A DNA stretch of 64,000 bases from Primulina eburnea (lineage: Eukaryota > Streptophyta > Magnoliopsida > Lamiales > Gesneriaceae), in assembly GCF_022965805.1 (NCBI RefSeq), contig NC_133103.1, positions 30,822,626 to 30,886,625 on the forward strand, given 5' to 3'. The stretch's first letter is position 1; the number at the start of each line of letters is the position of its first letter. Position numbers and translations under genes: made by a program. Positions 1-11,358 of this stretch are shown piece after piece. The notes beneath the pieces are model-generated. The model did not search any database. It was given only the letters and a program-made list of their open reading frames with translations, and was not told where the DNA came from.

Positions 1-368
1 TCTCTCATTTTTCTTCTTCAAGTGTGGAGGAAAGAAAACTCTTCTCTTTGAAAAATCCTCATATTTTTCTAGTGCAAAATATGAGGGGATCTACCTAGTT
101 GGTGGTGGGCTTAATAGTTGAGCAAGGAGTGCTCAAAGGAGGCTTGAAGATAGTTTCTACCATTGAAGAGCTAAGGTGTTTACACCTTAGTTGGAGCCAT
201 ACATCAATCCTTGTGATTGATATGTACATTTCTTAACACTCTATGAATGACATATTTGGTGTTTTTGTATTTGCTACACAAGATTCATGGTGGCCGAAAT
301 TTTCCTTGTAAAATTCAAAATTTTAAACTTCCGTTGCGCTTGCGGTCACCGTAACCGATCCCCTTTCA
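1..368 (+). repeat. 3' part of a Ty1/Copia-type LTR, entering from outside the window
   Basis: The segment ends in a stretch (CTTCCGTTGCGCTTGC, then ACCGATCCCCTTTCA) that resembles the U5 end of many plant Copia LTRs, and the terminal CA at 367-368 would be the LTR end. The start is outside the window. What follows is not a primer site but the middle of a Gypsy LTR, so this is probably a solo LTR inserted into that LTR, whose remaining part would lie to the left. No coding potential is visible. The family assignment rests on remembered LTR character, not on an alignment. Confidence 0.5.
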
Positions 369-1259
369 GGGATCATGTCAAGAATCTCATGCTTAGTCTA
401 GAAGCGCCTGAGTGTGTAGTCTCTGATCTGCCCTAGGCATGTTTTGGCTCCCACACTCATCATCAAGACGTGGACCTGCAATGTCCAGGTCATCAGAGCC
501 CACGGGTCCCGTCGGACACTGTAGCTCTCGATGCCCCATCATCCACAATACAGAATAGGGCTGAACGGCCCCAACAAACGAGGTATATCTCAAAAGATAT
601 CAGGCTCAACATGATATGTATAATACAACAGATAAATATGCAGCATATAGGTGTGTATACTACGCTTGGATATCTCAGTCAGTACATCATGTACCTCACT
701 AAAACAATCTGACAGAAAGCTCTGAACCTAGACAATACCAACATAATGAAATCACTAACAAACATGATCAAACATGCTACAAGTTCTCCATAATGATCCT
801 TAAATCACTATTTAAGGATTTAGGATTATACCTGCGTCCGTCGTCAGCCCGCTGATGATGTCTTGATCTCAGTTCATCGACTTTCCTCGAGCGACACTAG
901 CTCCGAAACTTCTCGACACCAAAAGTGCCCTAGAAACTGGCTAGAAAACCTAAGGTACAACTAGAGCACTCTCTGAAGAATGCGATGAAGGAAACAAAAG
1001 AATCGGCTTCCATTTATAGGCTGCATCCACACTATTTCAATAAATCCGAACCAATCTTATCTGCCACGTGTCAGAATCTCATTTTTCTAGTTGGATTTCT
1101 CGAAATAATGTAATCCGAAGCAGATCGGTTTATCTCTTATTAAATCGGTGGATACCAACAACTTGATCCCGATTTATAAATTCCTTTAAACTTAATTAAC
1201 AACTAATTAATTATCTCTTAATTAATACTTCATTCAAAACAAGGATTCGGGTCATTACA
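369..1259 (-). repeat. Truncated 3' LTR of the minus-strand family D Gypsy element
   Basis: It aligns almost base for base with 15298-16209, the matching part of the 5' LTR of the same element. On the minus strand it begins TGTAATGACCCG at 1259, directly after a polypurine tract. About 400 bp at its far end are missing, replaced by the Copia LTR end at 1-368. Relative to the 5' LTR it also lacks about 30 bp near 610. Confidence 0.85.
1011..1070 (-). promoter_or_regulatory. Predicted LTR promoter: G-box and TATA box (family D 3' LTR)
   Basis: Read on the minus strand, a perfect G-box CACGTG (1065-1070) lies about 45 nt upstream of CCTATAAATG (1011-1020), a good plant TATA box. The same pair is conserved in the 5' LTR at 16017-16022 and 15963-15972. 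G-boxes are typical bZIP/bHLH sites in plants; the promoter role is inferred. Confidence 0.5.
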
Positions 1260-1295
1260 TCATCCCCTCCTTACAAAGATTTCGTCCTCGAAATC
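1260..1295 (-). promoter_or_regulatory. Polypurine tract and upstream stem-loop (family D)
   Basis: On the minus strand a perfect 7-bp stem, GATTTCG-AGGA-CGAAATC (1295-1278), is followed by the purine run AAGGAGGGGATGA that abuts the LTR start at 1259. The purine run should prime plus-strand DNA synthesis. The stem lies outside the coding frame, which stops at 1331, and recurs at the same place in the other Gypsy elements here. Confidence 0.65.
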
Positions 1296-1330
1296 AAAAC
1301 TGAAGTACAATACAACGAATAAAATAAAAC

Positions 1331-2886
1331 TCAAAACAAATGAGGATACTCTGAGCGCATACGACTCTCTAACTCCCAAGTCGCTTCTGCAGTACCTCGG
1401 CGTTGCCATTGCACTAGAACAAGTGGAATGGTCTTGTTTCTGAGCTTTTTCTCTTTCCTACCCAGGATTAAAAGCGGCTGCTCGACATAAGTCAAGTCTT
1501 CTTCAAGTTGAACATCTGTCGGACTAAGAACGTGTGATTCATATGCTACATACCTTTGTAGCAACGATACATGAAAGACATTATGAATGCTGGACAAATA
1601 CAGCGGTAAAGCCAATCGATACGCCAAATTTCCAACACATTCCAAGATTTCAAAAGGTACGATGAATCTTGGGGCTAATTTTCCCTTGAGTCCAAATCTC
1701 ATCACCCTGCGGGACGGTGAAACTTTAAGGAAAACTTTTTCCCCTGACTGAAACTGTAGAGGTCTACGCTTGGTATTCGCGTAACTCGATTGACTATCTT
1801 GTGCAGTTTTAATTCTCTTCTTAATCAATTCCACTACGTCAATCGCTTGTTGCACTAATTCGAGTCCTTGCACTTGTCGTTCTCCTACTTCGTCCCAAAA
1901 CAATGGAGTATGACAACGTCTACCGTACAATGCTTCGAACGGAGCCATACCAATGCTACTGTGGTAGCTATTGTTATATCAAACTCCACAAGCGGCAGAT
2001 GATCATGCCATGCTGATCCAAAATCCAAAGCACAATCACGCAACATGTCCTCGAGTGTCTGAATAGTCCTCTCAGACTGACCATCGGTCTCTGGATGATA
2101 GGCAGTACTCAGACTCAATGTCGTTCCCAACTCTTTTTGAAAACTTCCCCAGAACCTTGAGGTAAATCGTGGATCTCTGTCAGTGACTATACTTGGTAGC
2201 ACACCATGATATTTAAGAATCTCTTCGATGTATAGTCTTGCCATGCGATCAAAACTATATTCCCAACTATACGGAATGAAATGTGCTGACTTAGTTAGTC
2301 GGTCCACAACAACCCAAATTGCATCACAATTCTTAGAAGACAGTGGCAAGTGGGTTACAAAATGCATCGTTACATGCTCCCACTTTCACTCAGGGATAGG
2401 AAGATTCTGAAGTAATCCTCCTGGTCGTCGATGTTCAGCTTTCACTTGCTGACAAACCAAACACTTGGCTACAAACTAGTAAACACTTCTCTTCATACCT
2501 TTCCACCAAAACCTGGTCTTCAAATCCTTATACATTTTCATGCTTCCAGGGTGGATACTCAACTTACTCCTATGAGCTTGAGATAAAATATCATCTCTCA
2601 ATTTAGAATCTTCTGGAACTATGATTCTTCCTAACAGACACAAGGTTCCATTTGTTTGGAACGCAAAGCCAGATGTGTTGTCTCCGTTAGCTAACCTTGC
2701 TAACTTTTTCACCTTCGGATCAGAAAACTGAGCTTCTCTGATTTTGGCATACAACATCGGTTCAGATAAAATGCTCGTTACTCGAATGTGTTCCATTCCT
2801 TTCTTATGAAGGAAGTGAAATCCTAGAGAACAACAATCTTGGATTACACTTGATATGAAACTTGTCTGAAGTGCAGATAATCTCAC
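1331..2886 (-). pseudogene. Integrase and chromodomain end of pol, family D (broken)
   Basis: This is the C-terminal part of a Ty3/Gypsy polyprotein. From 2886 downward it shows the integrase zinc-binding region (ending in a WWKGM motif, with CLVCQQVKAE beyond a stop), the catalytic core with VTDRDPRF and the [12 protein letters not shown] block (1885-2367), then the GPY/F-like module and a chromodomain-like tail (RNKTIPLVLVQW ... EATWE) at 1331-1948. An in-frame TAG near 2476, a TGA near 2395 and a frameshift around 1950-1985 make it non-functional. The frame continues upstream into 10776-11358, because the family A1 element is inserted between them. The chromodomain-type tail supports a chromovirus of the Del/Tekay group. 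Confidence 0.85.
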
Positions 2887-2978
2887 CTTGTGTAATGCCC
2901 AAGAATTATAGAATTAATAAGACAAGATTATAAAGTGTTGCAAGGATGAAAAAAATGAGAAATTCGGGAAAATGCAAG

Positions 2979-3170
2979 ACCGCACCCGCGGTGCCAGACA
3001 TCACCGCACCCGCGGTGCATGGACAGTAAGTTGGCAAGAAATTCCGTAGCATCACCGCACCCGCGGTGCTAGCAGGAGCGCACCCGCGGTGCTCGAATCC
3101 AGAAAAATAAAGATAATGCCGAAGCATGAGCGCACCCACGGTGCATGACACGACCGCACCCGCGGTGATG
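2979..3170 (+). repeat. U3 array of six CGC-ACCC-GCG palindromes (A1 5' LTR)
   Basis: Six units resemble GACCGCACCCGCGGTG, each an inverted repeat with a 4-nt ACCC centre, spaced about 20-55 bp apart. They start about 88 nt into the LTR and end about 46 nt before the TATA-like run at 3216-3225. The 3' LTR copy is at 8860-9050 with a few C-to-T changes at CpG sites. Similar arrays occupy the same place in families A2, A3, B and C. Confidence 0.85.
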
Positions 3171-3215
3171 CGTGTTGCATGAAAAACGATGCCACGTTTC
3201 AGAAATTGCATGCAA

Positions 3216-3225
3216 TATATATATA
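3216..3225 (+). promoter_or_regulatory. TATA-like run of the A1 LTR promoter
   Basis: TATATATATA follows the palindrome array and is the best TATA candidate in this LTR. The counterpart in the 3' LTR is expanded (9087-9102). The function is inferred from position only. Confidence 0.4.
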
Positions 3226-4197
3226 GATGATTGACATGTTAAATCATCAGAATTTAGTGAAAAAGGGGCGAGGCTTTGAGAGAATTTCCTTCCATCTTTT
3301 AAAGTTGCGATTGTGAGAGATCCGTCCGTCAGAATTCAAATCCGAACGCAATATCGTGTTCCTCTCGACTCGAGCTACACAAGGACGTAAGTTTTATTAC
3401 GTTTTGAGATGTCTTGGAAATATGATGCTGTTAGAAATGTATATGATTCAGATATAGCATTTATACTACCGTAGACATTGTAGAATTGAAGTCAGATTAA
3501 AGAACAGATCGTTTCTGTAATTGTTAGGATTTTCGAAAGATATTGACTAAGATTTTGATATCAGAATTGTATATTATTGATTTTGAATATACCGATATTG
3601 AGATTATGAGTTCTGGTATTATATGTGTGATTTTCAGATTGACAGGGTTATTCAGATTGTATTGTTATGTCGTCGAAACATCAGTTAATGTAGATTGATC
3701 AGATTCAGTATTGATTTAGATTGATCAGATATGATATTGATTTAGATTCATTGTTAGATTGTTGACTTGGATCAGATTGTATACCGAGTTGAGTATTGAT
3801 CAGAACAAATTTTGAACTGAGATATATACTGATATTGTATTTATGTGATTTGTCATTATCAGATTGATATGGACAGATTCGACTTCGAGACATCGTCTTC
3901 GTCAGACATGGACGACATAGGTATAATTCATGTGATATTCAGAAAGACACAACTCAAATAAGATCCTATTTGAGTTTCCCAATAAAATCACATACTAGAT
4001 TATTGTTATATTCTGATATGAATATGCTTTGTTTATATGCTGATATGCTACTGCTTTGTTTATAGATTTATATGCATTGCATTTCATATAGGAGAGTCTT
4101 GACAGACAGTCATACCTCTAGATGTTCGGTGTATCTCAGCATAGGAGCAGCTCTGACTCCTATTGCAGCCGTCGATACAGCTCAGACCGAAGTCTAG

Positions 4198-4257
4198 GAA
4201 TAAGACGTACAGTCACCCCGAGTGGGAGGGTAGGTGACAGCCAGTGACGTCTTATTC
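4198..4257 (+). other. Conserved long stem-loop in the LTR body (A1)
   Basis: GAATAAGACGT (4198-4208) pairs perfectly with ACGTCTTATTC (4247-4257). Inside it GTCACC and GGTGAC also pair. Copies lie at 10075-10134, 18516-18570, 38525-38579 and, in the minus-strand family C LTR, at 27290-27356, where the stem base pair next to GAATAAGA differs in both arms (C/G becomes A/T). It lies downstream of the predicted transcription start, so it would be present in the RNA. Confidence 0.6.
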
Positions 4258-4886
4258 ACACCGGGATCCCTAGAGTCAGCATGGAGTCGAGTCATGACAT
4301 GATTTGATTAGAACTGCATGCGCAGATGAATGGGATTCATAGATTATGGAGCCCATTGCTATTGCCTTCAGTCATGATAACACGTTTTTATGGTTTGATT
4401 TGAGTAGCATGTTTAACTGATTTGTGTTGCATGCTTATTTGATTTGATTTCATAGATTATGAAACCTATTACTTTTAGTTTTATTCATGATAGAATAATT
4501 CATGATATACTTTGTGTATATGCATGTTTACCATGTTTTATACTGGGATTTATTCTCACCGGAGTATCCGGCTGTTGTCTTGTTTTGTATGTGTACATGA
4601 CAATAGGTGGGACATGATCGGGGTCAAAAGATGATGAGAGAAGAAGAATTAGCGTGGTGATTCCGGACTTGGATATAGATAGGATTTATTACTAGAACTT
4701 TAGTAGTTGAACCTTAGAGTAATTGAAAGACTGTTGTACATTATTGTACTTTTATACAGATATGTATATTATTTAGATGCCATTACCTTCCGCACTTATA
4801 TTTTAAAAGAAAAATTTTTAGACCCTGTTTATCAGAACTGATAATTAAATCCCAACGATGATTAGCGTCCGGGTCCCCACAACAGG

Positions 4887-4898
4887 TGGTATCAGAGC
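4887..4898 (+). promoter_or_regulatory. Primer binding site, initiator-Met tRNA type (A1)
   Basis: TGGTATCAGAGC lies five bases after the LTR end and is complementary to the 3' end of plant initiator methionine tRNA, the usual primer of Gypsy chromoviruses. Identical sites occur at 19105 and 39112, and on the minus strand at 14874-14885 and 50619-50630. Confidence 0.9.
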
Positions 4899-5213
4899 TA
4901 TAGATCCTTTAGATTGAGATAGTCAGAATTGATAGATCCTTTAGATTGAGATAGAAAAGAACGAGCGGGGTAGATTGAATTTTCTTTCCTTGCATGTGAT
5001 TGCTAGCATGAGAATTATTTCAATGTTGACTTACATTGTGTATGCTAGCATGAATTATTGCTTTCCCTATTACATGTTGTTTGTTATCTGAGTTGACTAC
5101 AGCATGTAATTACCAAGACTGAATCAGAACCGAGTCTGAATCAGAGGTATATGATCAGAGGAGGGCTGAGACAGATTATATAGATTGTGTATTAATTTGT
5201 TTGATATTCAGAT

Positions 5214-6275
5214 ATACCGCCTCGGAGAATTCCAGAGAGGGATAGTACTTCGTCTGAACAGATAGATGCATCAGAAACTCAGATGGAAATAAAGATGAAA
5301 GAATTTCAGTTATTGCAGCCACCGATTCTGAATGGTATCGAGATGTCCGAAGACTGTCAAAACTGGTTTGATGATATAGAAATACTGTTCGATTTACTGG
5401 ATTGTACAGATGAACAGAGAGTTAAAATGGTGCCTTATCAGTTACGAGAAGCCGCCAGGAATTGGTGTATTACCAATAGAAGAATGTTAGAACAGAGAGG
5501 TACAGTGATTTCGTGGGAAATATTTAGAACTGAATTTTATCGAAGATTTTTCGCAGCCACGTACCGAGAGGACAAGAAAGCAGAGTTTGAGAATTTGAGC
5601 CAAGGCTCATTGAATATTGATGAATATATTGCCAAATTCTCTACTCTACTGCATTTTGCTCCTCAGATAGCTGGAAATGATGGAGCCATAGTAAATCAGT
5701 TCATCAGAGGGTTGAATTCGGAGGTAGTTGCATTTATGAATCTGCAGCGACCTCACCATTTTGCTGACATCCTGAGTAGAGCAAAGAGAGCTGAGGCGAG
5801 TCTGATTAGACAGCTAGGGAGGTTGTGTGTGAAGCAAACCCAGACACAGCAATCCCCTCTTAGAATTGATCGTGGCAGTACGAGTGGGAAGCAAAATTTG
5901 CTGAAAGCTCGAAAGAATCCATTCAAGAAGTTAGGAAGTGGTTCCTCGAGTTCCAATAGTTCTAGTCCGAGCCATACTGGAGTGTATTGCAGGAGTTGCG
6001 GAGGGAGACATCCCACCGAACAATGCCAGGGAGTAACTGGTAGATGCAATATTTGTGGACAGCCGGGACACTTTGCTAAAGTCTTTCCCAGAAGCGTTCC
6101 CGAAGATTGTAGGGAACAGAGTTCAATTGAAAACACAGATCCAGAATTCACAACAGGTACTATTCTTTATGATTCTATTGCATATGTATTGATAAATACT
6201 AATGCATTTGTTAAGAATATCTTTGACAGAGTTGCATGGAAATATGTTGTATCTGTTGGGTTGTATGTACTGTAG
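5214..6275 (+). pseudogene. Gag of family A1, start codon lost, zinc knuckle damaged
   Basis: Gag forms the particle and binds the element RNA. From the first in-frame ATG (5283) 330 codons are open. The homologous N-terminus begins at 5214, where the relatives have ATG-CCG-CCT and this copy has ATA. The capsid-like region (NWFDDIEILFDLL ... FAPQIAGNDG) is easily aligned with the gags at 19356 and 39363. Two CCHC knuckles follow: CRSCGGRHPTEQC, and CNICGQPGHFAKVF, in which the last Cys is Phe. After about codon 290 the frame leaves the family sequence and no protease with DTG is seen. The frame is long for an otherwise dead element, which fits recent mobilisation of an already defective copy. 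Confidence 0.8.
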
Positions 6276-6381
6276 TATTGATGTCCTTGCTGGTTGAGGA
6301 AAGGTTGATATCAGAGATTTCTGTATATATTATATACTACAGTAAGATGAGAATGAAATAGAGATAGATTATGAGGTACTT

Positions 6382-6672
6382 GTGTTTTATGATTTGAACG
6401 CATTATGGATATATATATATGCTGAACAAGTACAGACATATTGTAGAATTTTTCCAGAAATGGTAAGAGTCAAATCAGAAATGACTGATCCGTGGGGATA
6501 CCACGATAAGGATTCTAGATTTAGAATTCCTTTGATATCTGTATTGTATATGACTCGATTAATACAGAAAGGAGCAGATTGCATCCTTATGCATTCAGTA
6601 GATCCACTGAAATCGAGCCTAGCATTGGCAGATTTGCCAATAAGGTGTGAATTGGCTGATGTTGCCAGATAA
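6382..6672 (+). pseudogene. Remnant of the protease-RT linker, family A1
   Basis: A 96-codon open stretch matches the linker between protease and reverse transcriptase of family A2: the motifs [26 protein letters not shown] and CEFADV have counterparts DKDSRFRIPLISVL, LKSSLALADLPI and CELADV. The frame stops right after this point. It shows that A1 once carried a full pol in the same order as its relatives. Confidence 0.7.
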
Positions 6673-8734
6673 GATTTTAGAATTGCTTTATATCAGAAAG
6701 ATAGATTTCAGAATTGAATTCAGATCATATACTGATTGTTGTTTTAGAATTCAGTACAAAATGATATTGAGTGTAAAGAATGATACATAATGAATGAAAG
6801 ATCCGTAGAAGAATATCGACCAGGAGTTACATCTGATTTAGTGTTTCTCTTTGGCATGTGTCAGTATCTTCAGAAATGTTCTGATGATTGTATGCTCATT
6901 GTATCTATGAGATTTTGATATAATTGCAGCATTTGATTTATTTAATCGAATATCTGAAGATTATATTGAATATTCTGAGAACTGTGATGATTGTATACAG
7001 AAATTATTCAGATAAGAATCTTGCTTGAAACATATTGTATTCAGAGTATGCGTTATCTGAAGTTTGTATACCGATTGAATTTGAAACAGTTGAGATTATG
7101 ATCAGGGGCTGATAACAGTATCGATATCAGAAAGACCAAAAAATTCAGAAATTTCAGAAATGTCAGAAATGTATTTGTCTGTTTTGGCAGATTATTTTAT
7201 TCGACTGTTGCTTTATATCTGCTGAGTATTGTTATTGTTCTAAATCAGTATTTGAGACATCTTATATTGTTTTGGGGAGCATATTTTATTTGCAGATGAG
7301 ATATAACAGTTGATCAGAATGACATGAAGATATTTATCAGAAATCATTTTTTTATGAGTTCACTGAACTCACTAGATCTGTATAGGATATTGATATTTCG
7401 TTTCTGATTTGATATTACTGTGTTTTGAATCCATATATGCTACAGATTAGTGTGAACTGGTGAGAGTATATACAGTTCCAACCGAATCAGAGCTGAATTC
7501 AAGAGTTACAGTAATTCAGGAATTGGATCAAAATGTTCAGAACTAGATTTCAGTAATCCGAGTCAAGTAACAGATATGTGATTTTGTGATTTATATGAGA
7601 TTGATTATCTTATGATCTCAGATGTGTCAAAATTGTACAGCAAAGCTTGATATCGATAGTCAGAGCCGAATACCAGGTAAGTATATTTTCTTTAATTTAT
7701 GTTATTAACTGATTTGTTTATAGCAAATAGTTCAAGTCTGAAATCACAGATAGGGTCAGAAATGCACCGTCGTGGATTCAGTTTCGGTTTGATGATTGAG
7801 AATATATCATACTCGAACAGATAATGTTGATATAGATAGATTAGATCAATTATGACAGAATTTGTACTGAAATATTGGCAGAAATTTGTACTGATATGTC
7901 TAAATCGCTAACAGAAAAGACAGAAAGATAGAAATCAGAAGATTTATTACAGAATTGTATAGTTCTAAATAGAAATGGGAGTACATTTCTATAGCTTTCG
8001 TAATGAAATTACCGCCATTTTCTACAGATTGTGATATAATATGAGTGTGGTTGATAGATTGTTCAATCTATACTCTATTATTTTGTACAAGATGACGTAC
8101 AAACATGACCAAATGACACAGATCAGTGTCAGAGACGTGGTCAGAAAGATCAGAATGCTATAATAGATTATGTCAGATTGTGATTTTGCTTGAGTTTGTA
8201 TTCGTGACCGAATATATCATGAACTCTCTCTTAGATTGTTTCACAGATTGGCAGACTGTCAGAATGTATTATCCAGACATTGGAAGATTTTTGTACAGCT
8301 TTAGTGCTGAATGTTAGCACTACTTGTTATGACTTATTGTCACTGTATAAATTACTGTATGACAATAGCTATTAAGACAGTTCAGAATAGACAGACTTGA
8401 TAAACCAACATCGGATGGTGACGATTGGTATTTGAAGCTGAAGATGGTATATGTCCTTGCTTGAGATAAACAGATTTGATAACAGCTGATAGTATTGATT
8501 TACTATGAACTGTAGATTGACATATACGGATGTTGTATAGCCAGTACTGTGAGATTGATTCTGTCAGAGTTAATTTAAGAAGTATTATGATAGTATACTG
8601 CAAGCAGGCTTAGTTCAGATTTGGAATCAAAAGTTGATATAAGAAAGAGATTTCACCATGGATTCATTGAGCTGAGAGTTTGATTTAAACTCTGTTATAC
8701 ATTTCTTCTAATATATCTGAATTGATTGTTTGTT
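6673..8734 (+). other. Eroded pol region without readable domains (A1)
   Basis: Two kilobases occupy the place of RT, RNaseH and integrase. I see no RT, RNaseH or INT motif in any frame, only short AT-rich stretches with scattered DNA-level likeness to pol (for example GATGATTGTATGCTCATTG near 6883). The stretch is about 1 kb shorter than expected. It looks like old pol sequence that accumulated substitutions and deletions. Confidence 0.5.
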
Positions 8735-8771
8735 AGTTCGGGGACGAACTCAGATCTAAGAGGGGGAGAAA
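8735..8771 (+). promoter_or_regulatory. Pre-PPT stem-loop and polypurine tract (A1)
   Basis: AGTTCG-GGGA-CGAACT (8735-8750) is a perfect 6-bp stem with a 4-nt loop, followed by AAGAGGGGGAGAAA (8758-8771), the plus-strand primer tract that abuts the 3' LTR. The stem is intact although the pol upstream is destroyed. Confidence 0.75.
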
Positions 8772-10770
8772 TGTAATGCCCAAGAATTATAGAATTAATA
8801 AGACAAGATTATAAAGTGTTGCAAGGATGAAAAAAATGAGAAATTCGGGAAAATGCAAGACCGCACCCGTGGTGCCAGACATCACCGCACCCGCGGTGCA
8901 TGGACAGTAAGTTGGCAAGAAATTCCGTAGCATCACCGCACCCGCGGTGCTAGCAGGAGCGCACCTGCGGTGCTCGAATCCAGAAAAATAAAGATAATGC
9001 CGAAGCATGAGCGCACCCGCGATGCATGACACGACCGCACCTGCGGTGATGCGTGTTGCATGAAAAACGACAGAAATTGCATACAATATATATATATATA
9101 TAGATGATTGACACGTTAAATCATCAGAATTCAGTGAAAAATGGGCGAGGCTTTGAGAGAATTTCCTTCCGTCTTTTAAAGTTGCGATTGTGAGAGATCC
9201 GTCTGTCAGAATTCAAATCCGAACGCAGTATCGTGTTCCTCTCGACTCGAGCTACACAAGGACGTAAGTTTTATTACGTTTTGAGATGTCTTGGAAGTAT
9301 GATGCTGTTAGAACTGTATATGATTCAGATATAGCATTTATACTACCGTAGACATTGTAGAATTGAAGTCAGATTAAAGAACAGATTGATTCTGTAATTG
9401 TTAGGATTTTCGAAAGATATTGACTAAGATTTTGATATCAGAATTGTATATTATTGATTTTGAATATACCGATATTGAGATTATGAGTTCTGGTATTATA
9501 TGTGTGATGTTCAGATTGACGGGGTTATTCAGATTGTATTGTTATGCCGTCGAAACATCAGTTAATGTTGATTGATCAGATTCAGTATTGATTTAGATTG
9601 ATCAGATATGATATTGATTGAGATTCATTGTTAGATTGTTGACTTGGATCAGATTGTATAACGAGTTTAGTATTGATCAGAACAGATTTTGAACTGAGAT
9701 ATATACTGATATTGTATTTATGTGATTTGTCATTATCATATTGATATGGACAGATTCGACTTCGAGACATCGTCTTCGTCAGACAGCAACGACAGAGGTA
9801 TAATTCATGTGATATTCGGGAAGACACAACTCAAATAAGATCCTATTTGAGTTTCCCAATAAAAACACATACTAGATTATTGTTATATTCTCATATGAAT
9901 ATGCTTTGTTTATATGCTGATATGCTACTGCTTTGTTTAAAGATTTATATGCATTGCATTTCATATAGGAGAGTCTTGACAGACAGTCATACCTCTAGAT
10001 GTTCGGTCTATCTCAGCTTAGGAGCAGCTCTGTCTCCTATTGCAGCCGTCGATACAGCTCAGACCGAAGTCTAGGAATAAGACGTACAGTCACCCCGAGT
10101 GGGAGGGTAGGTGACAGCCAGTGACGTCTTATTCACACCGGGATCCCTAGAGTCAGCATGGAGTTGAGTCATGACATGATTTGATTAGAACTGCATGCGT
10201 AGATGAAAGGAATTCATAGATTATGGAGCCCATTGCTATTGCCTTCAGTCATGATAGAATGTTTTTATGGTTTGATTTGAGTAGCATGTTTAACTGATTT
10301 GTGTTGCATGCTTATTTGATTTGATTTCATAGATTATGAAACCTATTGCTTTTAGTTTTATTCATGATAGAATAATTCATGATTTACTTTGTGTATATGC
10401 ATGTTTACCATGTTTTATACTGGGATTTATTCTCACCGGAGTATCCGGCTAATGTCTTGTTTTGTATGTGTACATGACAACAGGTGGGACATGATCGGGG
10501 TCAGAAGATGATGACAGAAGACGAGTTAGCGTGGTGATTCCGGACTTGGATATAGATAGGTTTTATTACTAGAACTTTAAAAGTTGAACCTTAGAGTAAT
10601 TGAAAGACTGTTGTACATTATTGTACTTTTATACAGATATGTATATTATTTAGATGCCATTACCTTCCGCACTTATATTTTAAAAGAAAAATTTTTAGAC
10701 CCTGTTTATCAGAACTGATAATTAAATCCCAACGATGATTAAGAAGATGATTAGCGTCCGGGTCCCCACA
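8772..10770 (+). repeat. 3' LTR of family A1
   Basis: It matches 2891-4881 with scattered substitutions, a small deletion near 9070 and a 12-nt duplication (AAGAAGATGATT) near 10741. Its palindrome array is at 8860-9050 and its long stem at 10075-10134. It ends CCCCACA, followed by the TSD CCTTG. Confidence 0.93.
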
Positions 10771-10775
10771 CCTTG

Positions 10776-11358
10776 CAACTAAGAGCATCAGCTGTAAGAT
10801 TCGCTGATCCTGGATGGTACTTGACTTTTTGTAATCATAATCCTTTAACAGATCCATCCATCTTCTTTGGCGCATATTCAACTCTGCTTGAGTGAAGATA
10901 TACTTCAAACTCTTGTGATCTGTAAAGATCTCAAATCTCTCTCCGTAGAGATAATGTCGCCAGATCTTCAAAGCAAACACAATTGCTGCCAATTCTAGAT
11001 CATGAACTGGATAATTCTCTTCATGCTTCTTCAACCGTCTGGATGCATATGCAATCACATGACCATTCTGGGTTAAAACGCACCAAATTCTTGAAGTGAT
11101 GCATCAGTGTATACAATGTACCCTCCTGATCCAGATGGCAGAGCTAAAACTGGTGCAGTTGTCAAACGTTGACGCAGTTCATTGAAACTATTTTCACAAT
11201 CATGTGTCCATTCGAACTGCACATTCTTACACGTCAGTTGAGTCAATGGTTTGGCAATCTGAGAAAATCCTGAGATGAATCTCCGGTAATAACCTGCCAA
11301 ACCTAGAAAACTTCTTATCTCTTGAGCTGATTCCGGTCGTGCCCAACTCAACACTGCT
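10776..11358 (-). pseudogene. RT end and RNaseH of family D pol (broken)
   Basis: Reading down from 11358, the frame shows the RT connection motif ([24 protein letters not shown]), then RNaseH with VYTDASLQ and [18 protein letters not shown] ... [11 protein letters not shown] frameshift separates the frames 11073-11375 and 10660-11058, and another follows DYDYK. The frame would run into the integrase at 2886, because only the A1 element with its TSD lies between. On its upstream side it is joined abruptly to gag, so protease and most of RT are missing. Confidence 0.8.

Larger units (their letters stand above)
2891..4881 (+). repeat. 5' LTR of family A1
   Basis: It begins TGTAATGCCC and ends GGGTCCCCACA, five bases before the primer site. 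It contains a hairpin array (2979-3170), a TATA-like run (3216-3225), a long conserved stem (4198-4257) and a small CCGGA-GTA-TCCGG hairpin (4559-4571). The TATA position suggests that U3 ends near 3250 and that everything after it is transcribed. Confidence 0.93.
2891..10770 (+). mobile_element. Complete Ty3/Gypsy LTR retrotransposon, family A1, non-autonomous
   Basis: The element is 7.9 kb, with two LTRs of about 2.0 kb that both run from TGTAATGCCC to CCCCACA, a tRNA-iMet primer site and a polypurine tract. It is flanked by a perfect TSD, CCTTG (2886-2890 and 10771-10775), and interrupts the pol of family D. The internal region is only 3.9 kb, against 4.9 kb in the relatives at 17338 and 37285. 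Gag is recognisable but pol is eroded beyond recognition, while the LTRs remain about 97-98% alike by eye. It was therefore probably moved by proteins of a relative. Confidence 0.93.
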
